Shown here: positions 24,871-32,797 of the stretch, one piece after another
How positions within the stretch are numbered: position 1 is the first letter of the stretch
Layout: each line of letters begins with the position of its first letter
Assembly (NCBI GenBank): GCA_016178505.1
Contig: JACOTG010000100.1
Coordinates: 1-42,239 of the forward strand
From: Planctomycetota bacterium
GTDB lineage: Bacteria; Planctomycetota; JACOTG01
DNA: 42,239 nucleotides
Reading direction: 5' to 3'
Notes under the pieces: generated by a model
The model's database searches: none
Seen by the model: the letters and a program-made list of their open reading frames with translations, nothing else
What the model was told of the DNA's origin: nothing
Program-made: the position numbers and the translations under genes

Positions 24871-24876
24871 CCTCCT
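24871..24876 (-). promoter_or_regulatory. Strong ribosome binding site of major pseudopilin copy 2
   Basis: On the minus strand TAAGGAGGTCG precedes the ATG at 24863 by about 7 bases, close to the full anti-Shine-Dalgarno complement. It is the strongest such site in the locus and fits an abundant structural subunit. Confidence 0.75.
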
Positions 24877-25047
24877 TACTCGAGTAATCGATGGACTCTC
24901 GGCCGGCGCAAAATCGGGGAGAGACCCCGGCCGCCATCGTTATCGGTCGTTCGTACCGATCGACTGAAACCGGATCGCTCGTGTGAGAGTGGGGCGATCG
25001 GTCATCCGAGTGCGACGGAACGGGCCCGACGCTTCTCGCCGCGTCGA

Positions 25048-25470
25048 TTACTGCTTGGCGAACTGGCCCGACGCAGAAGTATAGACGTAGACGCCCGCCG
25101 CAGGCCCAACGTACTGTCCGGTTCCGTTCTTCCGCCAGTCGCGCTGCACCCCGCCTTGCGCGAGGACGGTCGTGAAGAACTGGTTCGTGTTGCTGGCCGT
25201 CGAGTTGTTGGCGCCCGCGTCGAGCGAGCCTGGGTATCGGGGCGTTCCGCTCGCCGCCTGGTTGGCGTAATACAGGCCAATCGCAGAACGGACGTTTCCG
25301 ACGACGCCCTCTTCGGCTGCGGCGTTCGCCTGCGTGCGGAGGTCGACGAAGATCGGAACGGCGACGGCCGACAGCACCCCGAGGATCAAGATGATGACGA
25401 CGAGCTCGATGAGCGTGAAGCCGGCATCAGACCGGGATCCCGCCCTTGGCGGCGAAGTGGGAGTGTTCAT
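25048..25470 (-). CDS. Major pseudopilin, copy 1 (GspG-like)
   Basis: 140 residues, leader ending SDAG|FTLIELVVIILILGVLSAVA with Glu at +5. The rest parallels copy 2: VPIFVDLRTQANAAAEEG, GNVRSAIGLYYANQ, GTPRYPGSLDAG, and a C-terminal YVGPAAGVYVYTSASGQF. The two genes are tandem duplicates separated by 184 bases. Copy 1 has an AGGAG further from its ATG (about 11 bases) than copy 2, so it may be made at a lower level. One may be the main subunit and the other a paralogue for a different state or substrate; sequence alone cannot tell. Confidence 0.9.
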   Translation of the reverse strand: MNTPTSPPRAGSRSDAGFTLIELVVIILILGVLSAVAVPIFVDLRTQANAAAEEGVVGNVRSAIGLYYANQAASGTPRYPGSLDAGANNSTASNTNQFFTTVLAQGGVQRDWRKNGTGQYVGPAAGVYVYTSASGQFAKQ

Positions 25471-25559
25471 TTCGGGTCGCTCCTGTTCTCGAGGCGCTTC
25501 GACCGGACGACCAATCGGCCTGCCGACCGCACTTCGTGAATCGACAAGAATGGGTCAGG

Positions 25560-25587
25560 AGAATATCGCGCTCGCACCCGCGGGCAA
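25560..25587 (-). promoter_or_regulatory. Possible promoter for the pseudopilin genes
   Basis: On the minus strand TTGCCC (25587-25582) and TATTCT (25565-25560) are 16 bases apart, downstream of the hairpin after gspF and 90 bases before the copy 1 pseudopilin start. Only a moderate match, but the position makes sense for boosting pilin transcription. Confidence 0.35.
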
Positions 25588-25610
25588 GTCGACTCGACGG
25601 AATTGACTCC

Positions 25611-25633
25611 GTTCGTTCCACGAAGGAACGAAC
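25611..25633 (-). terminator. Hairpin immediately after gspF
   Basis: GTTCGTTCC (25611-25619) and GGAACGAAC (25625-25633) form a perfect 9-bp stem with a 5-base loop directly after the gspF stop. No long T-run follows on the minus strand, so partial termination or mRNA-end stabilisation is as likely as full termination. Confidence 0.5.
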
Positions 25634-26875
25634 TCATCGTTTCAACGCGTCGAGCATGCGCCAATACGGGAGGAAGATGGCGAGCGCGAGTCCGAGCACG
25701 AGCGCGCCGAGCACGACCGTGAGCAACGGTTCGATGAGCTGCGTCAGATTCCTCACTTCGTAACGAACTTCCTCGTCGAAGTGTTGCGCCACGAACTCCA
25801 TCATGTCGTCGAGCTGCCCACTCTTCTCACCGACTTCTGCGAGGTGCACGACCATCGGAAGGAAGATCGGGCACTGCCGCATCGCGCTCGAAAGCGACGC
25901 GCCGTTGCCAATCGCTTCCTGGACGTCGAGGATGGCGGCCGCGAGAACGTTGTTGTTCACGGTCCGCGACGAGATCGCGAGATTCTCGAGAAGCGGGACG
26001 CCGCTACGCTGAACGATTCCGACCGTGAATGCGAATCGAGCCAGGAGGAGCTTTCGGTAAACCCTTCCGACGAGCGGCAGCTTCAGCGCGACGCGATCTC
26101 GGAGGGCTTTCGCGGCCGGCGTGCGCCACCAGAGCGCGATGCACACCCCGAGAGCGAGCGCGGCGCCCGCGACCTCGAGGCCGTGCTTCTGCACCGCATT
26201 GTTCAACGCGACCAGGATTGCGGTCGGGAGCGGCAAGTCCGAGCCGAAACGATCGAAAAGCGGCTGCAAGCGCGGCAAGACGAACGTGACGATCACGACG
26301 AACGCAAACGCGAGCGCGCCGACGACGAACATGGGATAGCGCAACTGGCCTTTGATCTCGGTGACGAGCCGGGACTCGGACTCGAGCGAATCGGCGAGCT
26401 TGCCGAGGAGCTGCTCGAGCGCGCCCGATGCCTCCGCGGCGCGAATGACGCTGACGTACATCTCCGGAAAGAAGATCGGATGTCGCGACATCGCGTCGGC
26501 GAGCGTCGAGCCGCCTTCGACGTCGACTCGCAGAGCCAGGAGCGTGGCGCGAAGATTCGGATTCTCCGTCTGCTCGGCGAGCATCGAGAGACCCGCGACG
26601 AGTGGGATGCCCGATCGGTAGACGGTCAGCAGCTGGCGCGTGAAGACGATGCGGTCGCGTCGCACGGTGCGGCCGCCGCCTCTCGGGGACGGGCCGACGC
26701 GTGTAGCCGTGCGCGACCCTGCGTCCCGTCGCCGAGATCCGGGCGCATCGACGCCTAGCGGAAACAAGCCGAGGCGTTCGATTTCTCGAAACGCCTCGAT
26801 CTCCGAAGGCGCCCAGAGGGAACCGGCGACCGGTTCCCCCTGGAGCGTCCGGGCCTTGTACTTGAAGGTGGGCAT
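25634..26875 (-). CDS. gspF: GspF/PilC inner-membrane platform protein
   Basis: 413 residues, the normal length. The N-terminal FKYKARTLQGEPVAGSL is the family's usual opening. After it come two homologous T2SSF domains (about 75-195 and 275-400) with VFTRQLLTVYRSGIPLVAGL and ARFAFTVGIVQRSGVPLLENL, the conserved FxxxLGxLxxxGxPL pattern. Hydrophobic helices near 180-200, 225-245 and the extreme C-terminus (VVLGALVLGLALAIFLPYW) give the usual three-pass topology. The protein couples ATPase motion to the growing pseudopilus. There is only a poor ribosome binding site upstream; it is 40 bases from the regulator gene. Confidence 0.93.
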   Translation of the reverse strand: MPTFKYKARTLQGEPVAGSLWAPSEIEAFREIERLGLFPLGVDAPGSRRRDAGSRTATRVGPSPRGGGRTVRRDRIVFTRQLLTVYRSGIPLVAGLSMLAEQTENPNLRATLLALRVDVEGGSTLADAMSRHPIFFPEMYVSVIRAAEASGALEQLLGKLADSLESESRLVTEIKGQLRYPMFVVGALAFAFVVIVTFVLPRLQPLFDRFGSDLPLPTAILVALNNAVQKHGLEVAGAALALGVCIALWWRTPAAKALRDRVALKLPLVGRVYRKLLLARFAFTVGIVQRSGVPLLENLAISSRTVNNNVLAAAILDVQEAIGNGASLSSAMRQCPIFLPMVVHLAEVGEKSGQLDDMMEFVAQHFDEEVRYEVRNLTQLIEPLLTVVLGALVLGLALAIFLPYWRMLDALKR

Positions 26876-26915
26876 CCGCCCGTCACACCGTCTTCAACGT
26901 GACGTCGCGACGCCC

Positions 26916-27527
26916 TTACGACGGGGTTCGCACGGCGGAAGGCGTCGTGGGCTCGGGACCGCGCAGGCGAATCCCGTACTTTTTGCCCTTGCGATAGAGG
27001 GTCGTGCGGCCGATGCCGAGACGCTTCGCGGCGAGCGTGACGTTGCCGCCGAGCTTGCGGAGCGCATCCCGAATCGCCGCCGCCTCCAGCTCGGAAAGTG
27101 GGACGACGTCGGATCGCAAGAGCAGCGTGAGCGGCGTCTCGCGACCGCAATCGTTGGACGCGCCAAACGTCTGCTCGATCGTCTTGAGAAGCGTTCGCTC
27201 GTCGATGGGACGCGGAATCGTACCGCGCACCGTCGGCATGGGAGTCCATGCCGCGTTGGCGGGGGCGCCATTGGCGCCGATCAACAGGGTGGTCGTCGTT
27301 GCAGCGAGCTGTCGCCCGACTCGAGCGCAGCCCTCGAATCCCGGTCGTGCCTCCAGCGTGGGGTCCACGACGACGAGGCCGACAGTGCTCGTGTCCATGG
27401 CCGTTGCTTCGGCCGCGGTGCGAGGTGCTTCCACGCGGTATCCGCGACCTCGGAGCCAAGCCAATGCGCGCTCGCGCTCCGAATCGTCGCCGAGGAGGAG
27501 CAGGATGCCCGATCGCTCTCGATTCAT
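26916..27527 (-). CDS. Degenerate receiver plus Fis-type HTH regulator
   Basis: 203 residues from ATG 27527 with GAAGGAGAA just upstream. Residues about 7-120 have a receiver-like pattern: acidic Asp14-Asp15, a possible phospho-acceptor Asp55 in LVVVDPTLE, and RP at 106-107 where active receivers have KP. The conserved Lys is therefore missing. Residues about 144-186 are a Fis/HTH_8 DNA-binding domain (SELEAAAIRDALRKLGGNV, AAKRLGIGRTTLYRKGKKYG). No sigma-54-activating AAA+ domain lies between them, so it is not an NtrC-type activator. Placed between gspE and gspF, it probably binds DNA near the secretion locus or its substrates, perhaps without phosphorylation control. Confidence 0.8.
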   Translation of the reverse strand: MNRERSGILLLLGDDSERERALAWLRGRGYRVEAPRTAAEATAMDTSTVGLVVVDPTLEARPGFEGCARVGRQLAATTTTLLIGANGAPANAAWTPMPTVRGTIPRPIDERTLLKTIEQTFGASNDCGRETPLTLLLRSDVVPLSELEAAAIRDALRKLGGNVTLAAKRLGIGRTTLYRKGKKYGIRLRGPEPTTPSAVRTPS

Positions 27528-27559
27528 CTGGTTCTCCTTCAAATCTCCCGGACTGATGA

Positions 27560-29275
27560 CTATCCCTTTTTCTGAGTGACGCGAAGAACTTCCTCCAGGC
27601 TCGTGACGCCCTGAAGGGCCTTCTCCACCCCGTCGTCGCGAAGTTGACGCATTCCGTCTCGTTCCCCTTCCTCCCGCAGACTCGCGGGCGACGCCTTCGC
27701 GAGGAACAACTCGCGGAGGCGAGGCGTGACCCGCAGGGTTTCGAAGATGCCGACTCGGCCGCGGTACCCCGACTCGCGGCAGGACAAACAACCCCGCGCC
27801 CGAAACACGGTGGCGCCGAGCGGGGGAGGCGTGGTCACGTCGAGTGCCGCCGCCGCTTCGGGGCCCAATGTGATGGGCTCCCGACACTCGGGGCACAGGA
27901 CGCGGACGAGCCTCTGCGCCACGACACCGACCGTGGCCGAGGCGATGAGGAAGGGCTCCACGCCGAGGTCCACGAGGCGCGTGAGCGCCCCGATCCCGTC
28001 GTTCGTGTGGAGCGTCGAGAAGACCAAGTGACCCGTGAGCGCCGACTGAACGGCGATGTCGGCCGTCTCCGGGTCGCGGATCTCCCCAACCATGATCACG
28101 TCCGGATCGTGGCGCAGGATTGCGCGCAGGCCATTTGCGAACGTGAGCCCCGCTTTCGCGTTGACCTGGATCTGGCGGACGAGATCGATGTGGTATTCGA
28201 CCGGATCCTCGATCGTGACGATGTTGCGATCGATCGAGTTGATTCGAGACAGCGCCGCGTAGAGGGTCGACGTCTTTCCGCTTCCCGTCGGGCCGGTGAC
28301 GAGCACCATTCCGTGCGGGTAAGAGATCATCTCCTCGAGGCGCCGCTTGTCGTGTGGCGAAAGGCCGATTCGGTCGAGGTCCGCATGTCGGTTCTCGTGG
28401 TCCATGATCCGCAGCACGACGTTTTCGCCGTAGATCGTGGGAATCACCGACGTCCGAATGTCGACCTCGTGCGTCCCTGCGCGGAACGCGAATCGACCGT
28501 CTTGCGGAATGCGGCTCTCGGAGATGTCGAGGTCCGAGAGCACCTTGATGCGCGACACCACCGCGGGAAGCATGCGCTTCGGCGGTGCCGGAGAATCGAC
28601 GAGCAGACCGTCCACGCGGAAACGGATGCGCACTCCGTCGCGCTGCGGCTCGATGTGCACGTCGGACGCTCCGCGCTCGACGGCTTCGCCGAGCAGCAGG
28701 TTCACGAGCCTCACGGTCGGGGCTGAGCGGTCGTCGCCCGCGGTCACGGGCCCGCGCGACGGCGCCGGCTTCTCGAAGTCGGCGGTCGTCACCGCCGCGA
28801 ACTCCTGCGACAGCGTGCCGATCGAGTGTCGCAGCGGCTCCTTCGCTCCGTAGAAGCGATCGATCGCTGCGGAGAGATCGTCCTCGTGCGCGAAGCAAAC
28901 GTCGATGCGGCTGCCGACGTGAGCCTCGATCGCATCGACGGCTCGAACGTCGTCCGGATCGGCGAGCGCGACCATCAGCGAGTCACCGGTTCGGAAGAGC
29001 GGGAGCGCTCTCCATCGCTTCGCCAGCTCGTACGGAATCGTCTCGCGGAGGCCAGGCTCGATGCGCGTGGAACGAAGGTCGACACAGGCGACGCCGAAGT
29101 GCTCGCTGAGCGCTTCCGCCAGTCGATCCTTGGTGATCGCGCCCATCGAAACGAGCTTCTGACCGAGTGGACCGCCTTCCTTGCGCTGTCGGTCGAGCGC
29201 CAGCTCGAGCTGGGGCGGCGACACGATGCCCTCGCGCAGGAGAAGCTCGCCGATGCGTGTCTTCGTCCTCGGCAT
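27560..29275 (-). CDS. gspE: GspE/PilB assembly ATPase
   Basis: 571 residues. Residues 1-150 hold the N1E/MshEN-type domain (RIGELLLREGIVSPPQLE), then a linker, and the ATPase core from about 185. Walker A is GPTGSGKT (328-335), the Asp box IEDPVEY (355-361), Walker B VIMVGEIRDPETADIA (393-408), and the His box TGHLVFSTLHTND. The Zn tetracysteine is Cys461, Cys464, Cys496 and Cys499. All catalytic parts are intact. ATG 29275 is preferred because it begins with the conserved MshEN domain; an in-frame extension upstream is not family-like. The protein drives pseudopilus assembly by ATP hydrolysis at the cytoplasmic side with GspF and the PilM-N protein. Confidence 0.95.
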   Translation of the reverse strand: MPRTKTRIGELLLREGIVSPPQLELALDRQRKEGGPLGQKLVSMGAITKDRLAEALSEHFGVACVDLRSTRIEPGLRETIPYELAKRWRALPLFRTGDSLMVALADPDDVRAVDAIEAHVGSRIDVCFAHEDDLSAAIDRFYGAKEPLRHSIGTLSQEFAAVTTADFEKPAPSRGPVTAGDDRSAPTVRLVNLLLGEAVERGASDVHIEPQRDGVRIRFRVDGLLVDSPAPPKRMLPAVVSRIKVLSDLDISESRIPQDGRFAFRAGTHEVDIRTSVIPTIYGENVVLRIMDHENRHADLDRIGLSPHDKRRLEEMISYPHGMVLVTGPTGSGKTSTLYAALSRINSIDRNIVTIEDPVEYHIDLVRQIQVNAKAGLTFANGLRAILRHDPDVIMVGEIRDPETADIAVQSALTGHLVFSTLHTNDGIGALTRLVDLGVEPFLIASATVGVVAQRLVRVLCPECREPITLGPEAAAALDVTTPPPLGATVFRARGCLSCRESGYRGRVGIFETLRVTPRLRELFLAKASPASLREEGERDGMRQLRDDGVEKALQGVTSLEEVLRVTQKKG

Positions 29276-29412
29276 TGGTCTCTCGTCACTCCTCGTTCTT
29301 CGATCGGTGTTCGGTCGACGTCGTTCAGGCGACTCACGTCCGGAAACTTCGCGCCGGCGCTCGGGCGCACACGGCATCACAGGGTCCAACTCTCGATCGC
29401 TCGATGGGGTCC

Positions 29413-29811
29413 TCACGACACGGGCGGAGAGCCCACGTTCACCAACTCGCGGATCTTCATCGCGAGCTGTTTCATGTCGCACGGCTTGGTCAGGAACACG
29501 TCGGCGCCGACATCGAGCGCTCGCTTGCGGTCTTCGGCATGGGCCCGCGCCGTGAGCATGATGATCGGTATGGGTCGAAATCGACTGTCGAGCTTGAGCA
29601 TGCTGCACACCTTGAATCCATCCATGCGTGGCAGCATCAGGTCGAGCACGATGCAGTCGGGCTTTTCGCGGCGCGCAACGTTCAGCCCTTCGAGTCCGTC
29701 GGTGCCATTGAGAACTTGGAAGCCTTCGGCCTCGAGACGCCGGCGCAGGAGAAGCGCGGTGTCCGGCTCGTCCTCGACGATCAAGACTCGCTTCTTAGCC
29801 GCGTCCGACAT
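29413..29811 (-). CDS. Single-domain response regulator (CheY-like)
   Basis: 132 residues, one receiver domain. Acidic pair Glu13-Asp14 (VEDEPDT), phospho-acceptor Asp57 in IVLDLMLPRMDG, Thr87 in IIMLTARA, and Lys109 in FLTKPC. All key residues are present, so it should be phosphorylatable. No output domain. The start overlaps the kinase gene's end by 17 bases, making the kinase its likely partner. It lies 137 bases upstream of gspE and may signal directly to the machine or to another protein. Confidence 0.92.
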   Translation of the reverse strand: MSDAAKKRVLIVEDEPDTALLLRRRLEAEGFQVLNGTDGLEGLNVARREKPDCIVLDLMLPRMDGFKVCSMLKLDSRFRPIPIIMLTARAHAEDRKRALDVGADVFLTKPCDMKQLAMKIRELVNVGSPPVS

Positions 29812-31030
29812 GAGCGCTCTCCTTGCCCGCTACGGAGCTCCCACTCGACGCCGGCGGCGTGGTGGCATTCGTCGTCGGTTGCAGTCGCAGCGGCAGTACG
29901 AACGTGAAGCTGGTGCCCTTGCCGAGCGTGCTCTCGACGAAGATGTGACCTTGGAGGCCGCGCAGGATCTCCTTGCAGATGGCGAGACCCAGTCCGACTC
30001 CCGCGACACTCGAGCGACGTCCGTCCGCCGATCGGGCCTGATAGAAAGGATCGAAGATTCGGTCGATCTCCTCGCCCGAGATCCCTTCGCCGTCGTCTTC
30101 GACCGAGATCTGGATCCACTCGGCCGCCTTGATCGGTGTCGACGCGGCGCCGAGTCGCTCCATCGCTCGCTGCGCTCCCTCGCGCAACGAGCCTGCGCGC
30201 ACCGTCACTTCGCCGCCGCGAGGCGTGTACTTGATCGCGTTCGAGATGAGGTTGGTGAGGACCTGGATGATCCGATCACCGTCCGAATGGATCTCGGGCA
30301 ACGAAGCGGCGACGAGCGCTTTCAGACGCAGTCCGCGCTCCGCGGCTTCCCTCTGGAACGGCAGCACGGACTCACCGACGATCGCGGCGATGTCGGTCTG
30401 CTCGATCGTGCAGGGCGCCATTCCGGACTGCAGCTTGGATAGCTTGAGCAGTCCGTCGAGAAGGCCGATCAAGCGCTCGGAAATGCGGTGCATGCGCGCG
30501 ACGCATTCGCGCTGTCCCGGGTTGAGCGGACCTTCGATCCCGTCGCGCAGGTTGTCCATGAATCCCCTGAGCGCTGCGAGCGGCGTGCGCAGTTCGTGCG
30601 CCACCGTCGACACGAACGAGCCTTGCAGGTCGGTCGTATCGCGCTCGGCGGTGACGTCGATGATCGTGAGAAAAGCGCCGATCCGTGTGCCCGTTCGATC
30701 GAGGAAGGGCGACGCCGTGACGCGGAGGTGCAATCGTGGCTCGCCGTTGATCGTCGTCTCCCAGGTCAGCGGCGATCCGGTCGCGAGCGTGGCGGCGTCC
30801 GCACTCAAGGCGGCGAGGATCGTCGCCGTTGCGCTCGTCGACGGAGCGGCGAGTCCCAGGAGGACACACGCGGCACGGTTTGCGGTCGCGATCAGGGAGC
30901 CGTCGGAAACGAAGATCGCAGGAAACGGAATGTTCTCGAGGACCTGATGCATCGCGTTGTCCGGCGTCGCCGCGGTCGAAGGGAGGCCGGACGATTGTCC
31001 CGAGCCCTGCTCTCGGAAGTTCGGCGCCAT
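29795..31030 (-). CDS. Soluble PAS histidine kinase
   Basis: 411 residues without membrane helices. A PAS domain covers about residues 25-130 (LENIPFPAIFVSDG, ANRAACVLLG, FLTIIDVTAERD). The HisKA domain has the H-box FVSTVAHELRTPLAALRGF with phospho-His145. The HATPase domain has the N-box NLISNAIKYTPRGG, VEDDGEGISGEEIDRIFDPF and the G2 box GVGLGLAICKEI. The start has AGGAGTGG at the right distance. A cytoplasmic ligand or redox/energy cue through PAS is expected. It is transcribed toward its receiver and the secretion genes, and divergently from a second kinase. Confidence 0.92.
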   Translation of the reverse strand: MAPNFREQGSGQSSGLPSTAATPDNAMHQVLENIPFPAIFVSDGSLIATANRAACVLLGLAAPSTSATATILAALSADAATLATGSPLTWETTINGEPRLHLRVTASPFLDRTGTRIGAFLTIIDVTAERDTTDLQGSFVSTVAHELRTPLAALRGFMDNLRDGIEGPLNPGQRECVARMHRISERLIGLLDGLLKLSKLQSGMAPCTIEQTDIAAIVGESVLPFQREAAERGLRLKALVAASLPEIHSDGDRIIQVLTNLISNAIKYTPRGGEVTVRAGSLREGAQRAMERLGAASTPIKAAEWIQISVEDDGEGISGEEIDRIFDPFYQARSADGRRSSVAGVGLGLAICKEILRGLQGHIFVESTLGKGTSFTFVLPLRLQPTTNATTPPASSGSSVAGKESAHVGRG

Positions 31031-31232
31031 GTGTGACCACTCCTTTTCGCGTTACGAAGCGCATCGAATTTCTCGCGACCCGAGGGTCCCGAGCTCGCCG
31101 GCGCGCCGCACGACTGGTTCCGTCTTGCGCGGCACGTTCTGTATCGACAGATCGATCCGAAAAGGTAAAGGCCCTCCGAAGCGAATCGGCGCAGCGTATT
31201 AAGTCGGAATGGGAGTCACTCGATAGAAGAGG

Positions 31233-31250
31233 TGCGACGAGTGAGTCGCA
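31233..31250. promoter_or_regulatory. Inverted repeat, operator candidate
   Basis: TGCGAC (31233-31238) and GTCGCA (31245-31250) are perfect inverted halves around a six-base centre. They overlap a longer partial inversion with GAGTCACTCG 11 bases to the left. It lies in the middle of the divergent region, where one regulator could control both kinase operons. Confidence 0.4.
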
Positions 31251-31292
31251 TCGAGAGAATGGGCAATCTCTTGTCCGAACCGAAAGACGAAA

Positions 31293-31324
31293 ACGGTCGA
31301 CGGCAGGGCCAAACCCTGGACCGT
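31293..31324 (+). promoter_or_regulatory. Leader hairpin before the second kinase
   Basis: ACGGTC (31293-31298) pairs with GACCGT (31319-31324), and CAGGG (31304-31308) with CCCTG (31314-31318). A five-base bulge lies on the left arm and a five-base loop at the top. It ends a few bases before the ribosome binding site AGAGGA and the GTG at 31342, so it could affect translation. Confidence 0.4.
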
Positions 31325-31341
31325 AAACAGAGGACCGGCTT

Positions 31342-32331
31342 GTGAAGAAGCGTCCGAAGGCAAAGCGTCTCCGAGTCACGCTGCTCGGTGGCGGCACCGC
31401 AGCGAAGGACCTGGCGAGGACGCTTCGACGCTTCGCGACGGTGGCTCTCGAGCCGGCCAAGAGAGCGGGCAAGCCTCGATCACGGGCTCGGACGTCGGCT
31501 CGAATCGTCGAATGCAGCGGCAACGCCGTGGTCGTCGATCTCCGGTGCGGATGCGCTGGCGGGATCGAAGGGCTGATCGCCGCACTCACCCGCGAAATCG
31601 AGAGCAACGTCGAGCGCCAGATTTCCGACCGACAAAGCGAGTTCGTCTCGCTGACGTCTCACGAACTTCGCACGCCGCTCACGAGCAGTCGCGAAGCCGT
31701 CTCCCTGGTCGCCGATGGAGTCGTGGGTTCCGTGACCGACGAGCAGCGACGCTCCCTCGAGATGGCGTCGCGAAACCTAGCGCGACTGACGAGCGTCGTG
31801 AACCAGCTCCTCGACCTCGCAGACGTGGAACAGGACCGCATCGTCCTCCTTCGGGCCCGCCTCGATCTTTCCGACGTCACGGCGGCGGCGGCGGCTCGCT
31901 GGGCATCGCGGTTTGCGGAGAAGGGCGTTCGATTCGTTCCGTCCCCGTCGCGCCCGTTCGTCGCAGAGATCGACGGCGATCGAATCGGTCACGTCCTCGA
32001 CGCGCTTCTCGACAACGCGCTGAAGTTCACCCCAGCCGGCGGAACCGTGCGGGTCCACACCGGCGGCGATGCCGACTTCGTGGAAATGGTCGTGGAAGAC
32101 ACCGGTGCCGGCATCCCCGCACGGGCACGTCGACGCGTCTTCGAAAAGTTCCGACAGCTCGACCCTGCACTGACTCGGAAGCATGGAGGACTGGGCCTCG
32201 GACTGACGTTGACGCGGGAGATCGTTCGGAGCCACGGAGGCAGCGTTCGCGTCGAAGAAAGCGCCGAGGGCGGTAGCCGATTCGTCATTCGTCTCCCGAG
32301 GTCGAACTCACCGCCGGTGAAAGCACCATGA
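31342..32331 (+). CDS. Soluble sensor histidine kinase
   Basis: 329 residues from GTG 31342, preceded by AGAGGA. The first 95 residues are a short, mostly basic region with no PAS or membrane helix recognised (VTLLGGGTAAKDLARTLRRF). HisKA: FVSLTSHELRTPLTSSREAV with phospho-His107. HATPase: NALKFTPAGGTVRV, VEDTGAGIPARARRRVFEKF, and GLGLGLTLTREIVRSHGG. Its stop overlaps the next start (ATGA at 32328-32331). It is thus the cognate kinase of the receiver that follows. What the N-terminus senses is unknown. Confidence 0.92.
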   Translation: MKKRPKAKRLRVTLLGGGTAAKDLARTLRRFATVALEPAKRAGKPRSRARTSARIVECSGNAVVVDLRCGCAGGIEGLIAALTREIESNVERQISDRQSEFVSLTSHELRTPLTSSREAVSLVADGVVGSVTDEQRRSLEMASRNLARLTSVVNQLLDLADVEQDRIVLLRARLDLSDVTAAAAARWASRFAEKGVRFVPSPSRPFVAEIDGDRIGHVLDALLDNALKFTPAGGTVRVHTGGDADFVEMVVEDTGAGIPARARRRVFEKFRQLDPALTRKHGGLGLGLTLTREIVRSHGGSVRVEESAEGGSRFVIRLPRSNSPPVKAP

Positions 32332-32732
32332 AGCGCACCGTGACTCCGAAGACCGTCCTCCTCGTCGAGGACGAGGCGGACATCGTCGTCACGCTTTCGA
32401 AGCGTCTGGAGTCGTGGGGGCTTCGCGTCGTCTCGGTGGCCACGGGCCGGGACGGGCTGGCCGCGTTGGAGGCGGTGCGAGCCGACGTGATCCTCCTCGA
32501 TCTCCTCTTGCCCGGCATGAGCGGCATCGAAGTGCTCGAGGAGCTGCACTCCCGCGTCGTCGCGCCCCCCGTGATCGTCCTCACCGCACTTCCCCTACGC
32601 GATGCGCGCGACGCCGTCCGGCTCGGCGCACGGGGTGTGCTTCAGAAGCCGGTGGAGCCCTCCGTGCTCCGGCAAGAGTTGGACCGCGTCCTCGGTCCGC
32701 ACCTGGGCAGCGCGACGCCTCCTTCGCGCTGA
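32328..32732 (+). CDS. Single-domain response regulator (CheY-like)
   Basis: 134 residues. Receiver residues are complete: Glu14-Asp15 in LLVEDEADI, Asp58 in VILLDLLLPGMSG, Thr86 in VIVLTALP, and Lys107 in VLQKPVEP. No output domain. It is translationally coupled to the kinase gene before it and mirrors the other kinase-receiver pair across the divergent region, although the two receivers are only distantly similar. Confidence 0.92.
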   Translation: MKRTVTPKTVLLVEDEADIVVTLSKRLESWGLRVVSVATGRDGLAALEAVRADVILLDLLLPGMSGIEVLEELHSRVVAPPVIVLTALPLRDARDAVRLGARGVLQKPVEPSVLRQELDRVLGPHLGSATPPSR

Positions 32733-32797
32733 TCCACGCTCCGCTCACGAACTCGCACCTTTTCGGCACCGGGCGTGATGCCGTATCCTCCCGCATC

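Larger units (their letters stand above)
31031..31341. other. Divergent control region between two kinase genes
   Basis: 311 bases, visibly poorer in GC than the coding sequence. It must hold promoters in both directions, but no convincing -35/-10 pair was found. It contains the inverted repeat at 31233-31250, the hairpin at 31293-31324, and the related half-sites GAGTCACTCG (31213-31222) and CGAGTGAGTC (31238-31247). Confidence 0.5.

Noticed and set aside
32775..32797. GTG/ATG at 32775-32780 as start of the hydrolase
   Set aside because: They are out of frame with the lipoprotein signal and the barrel.
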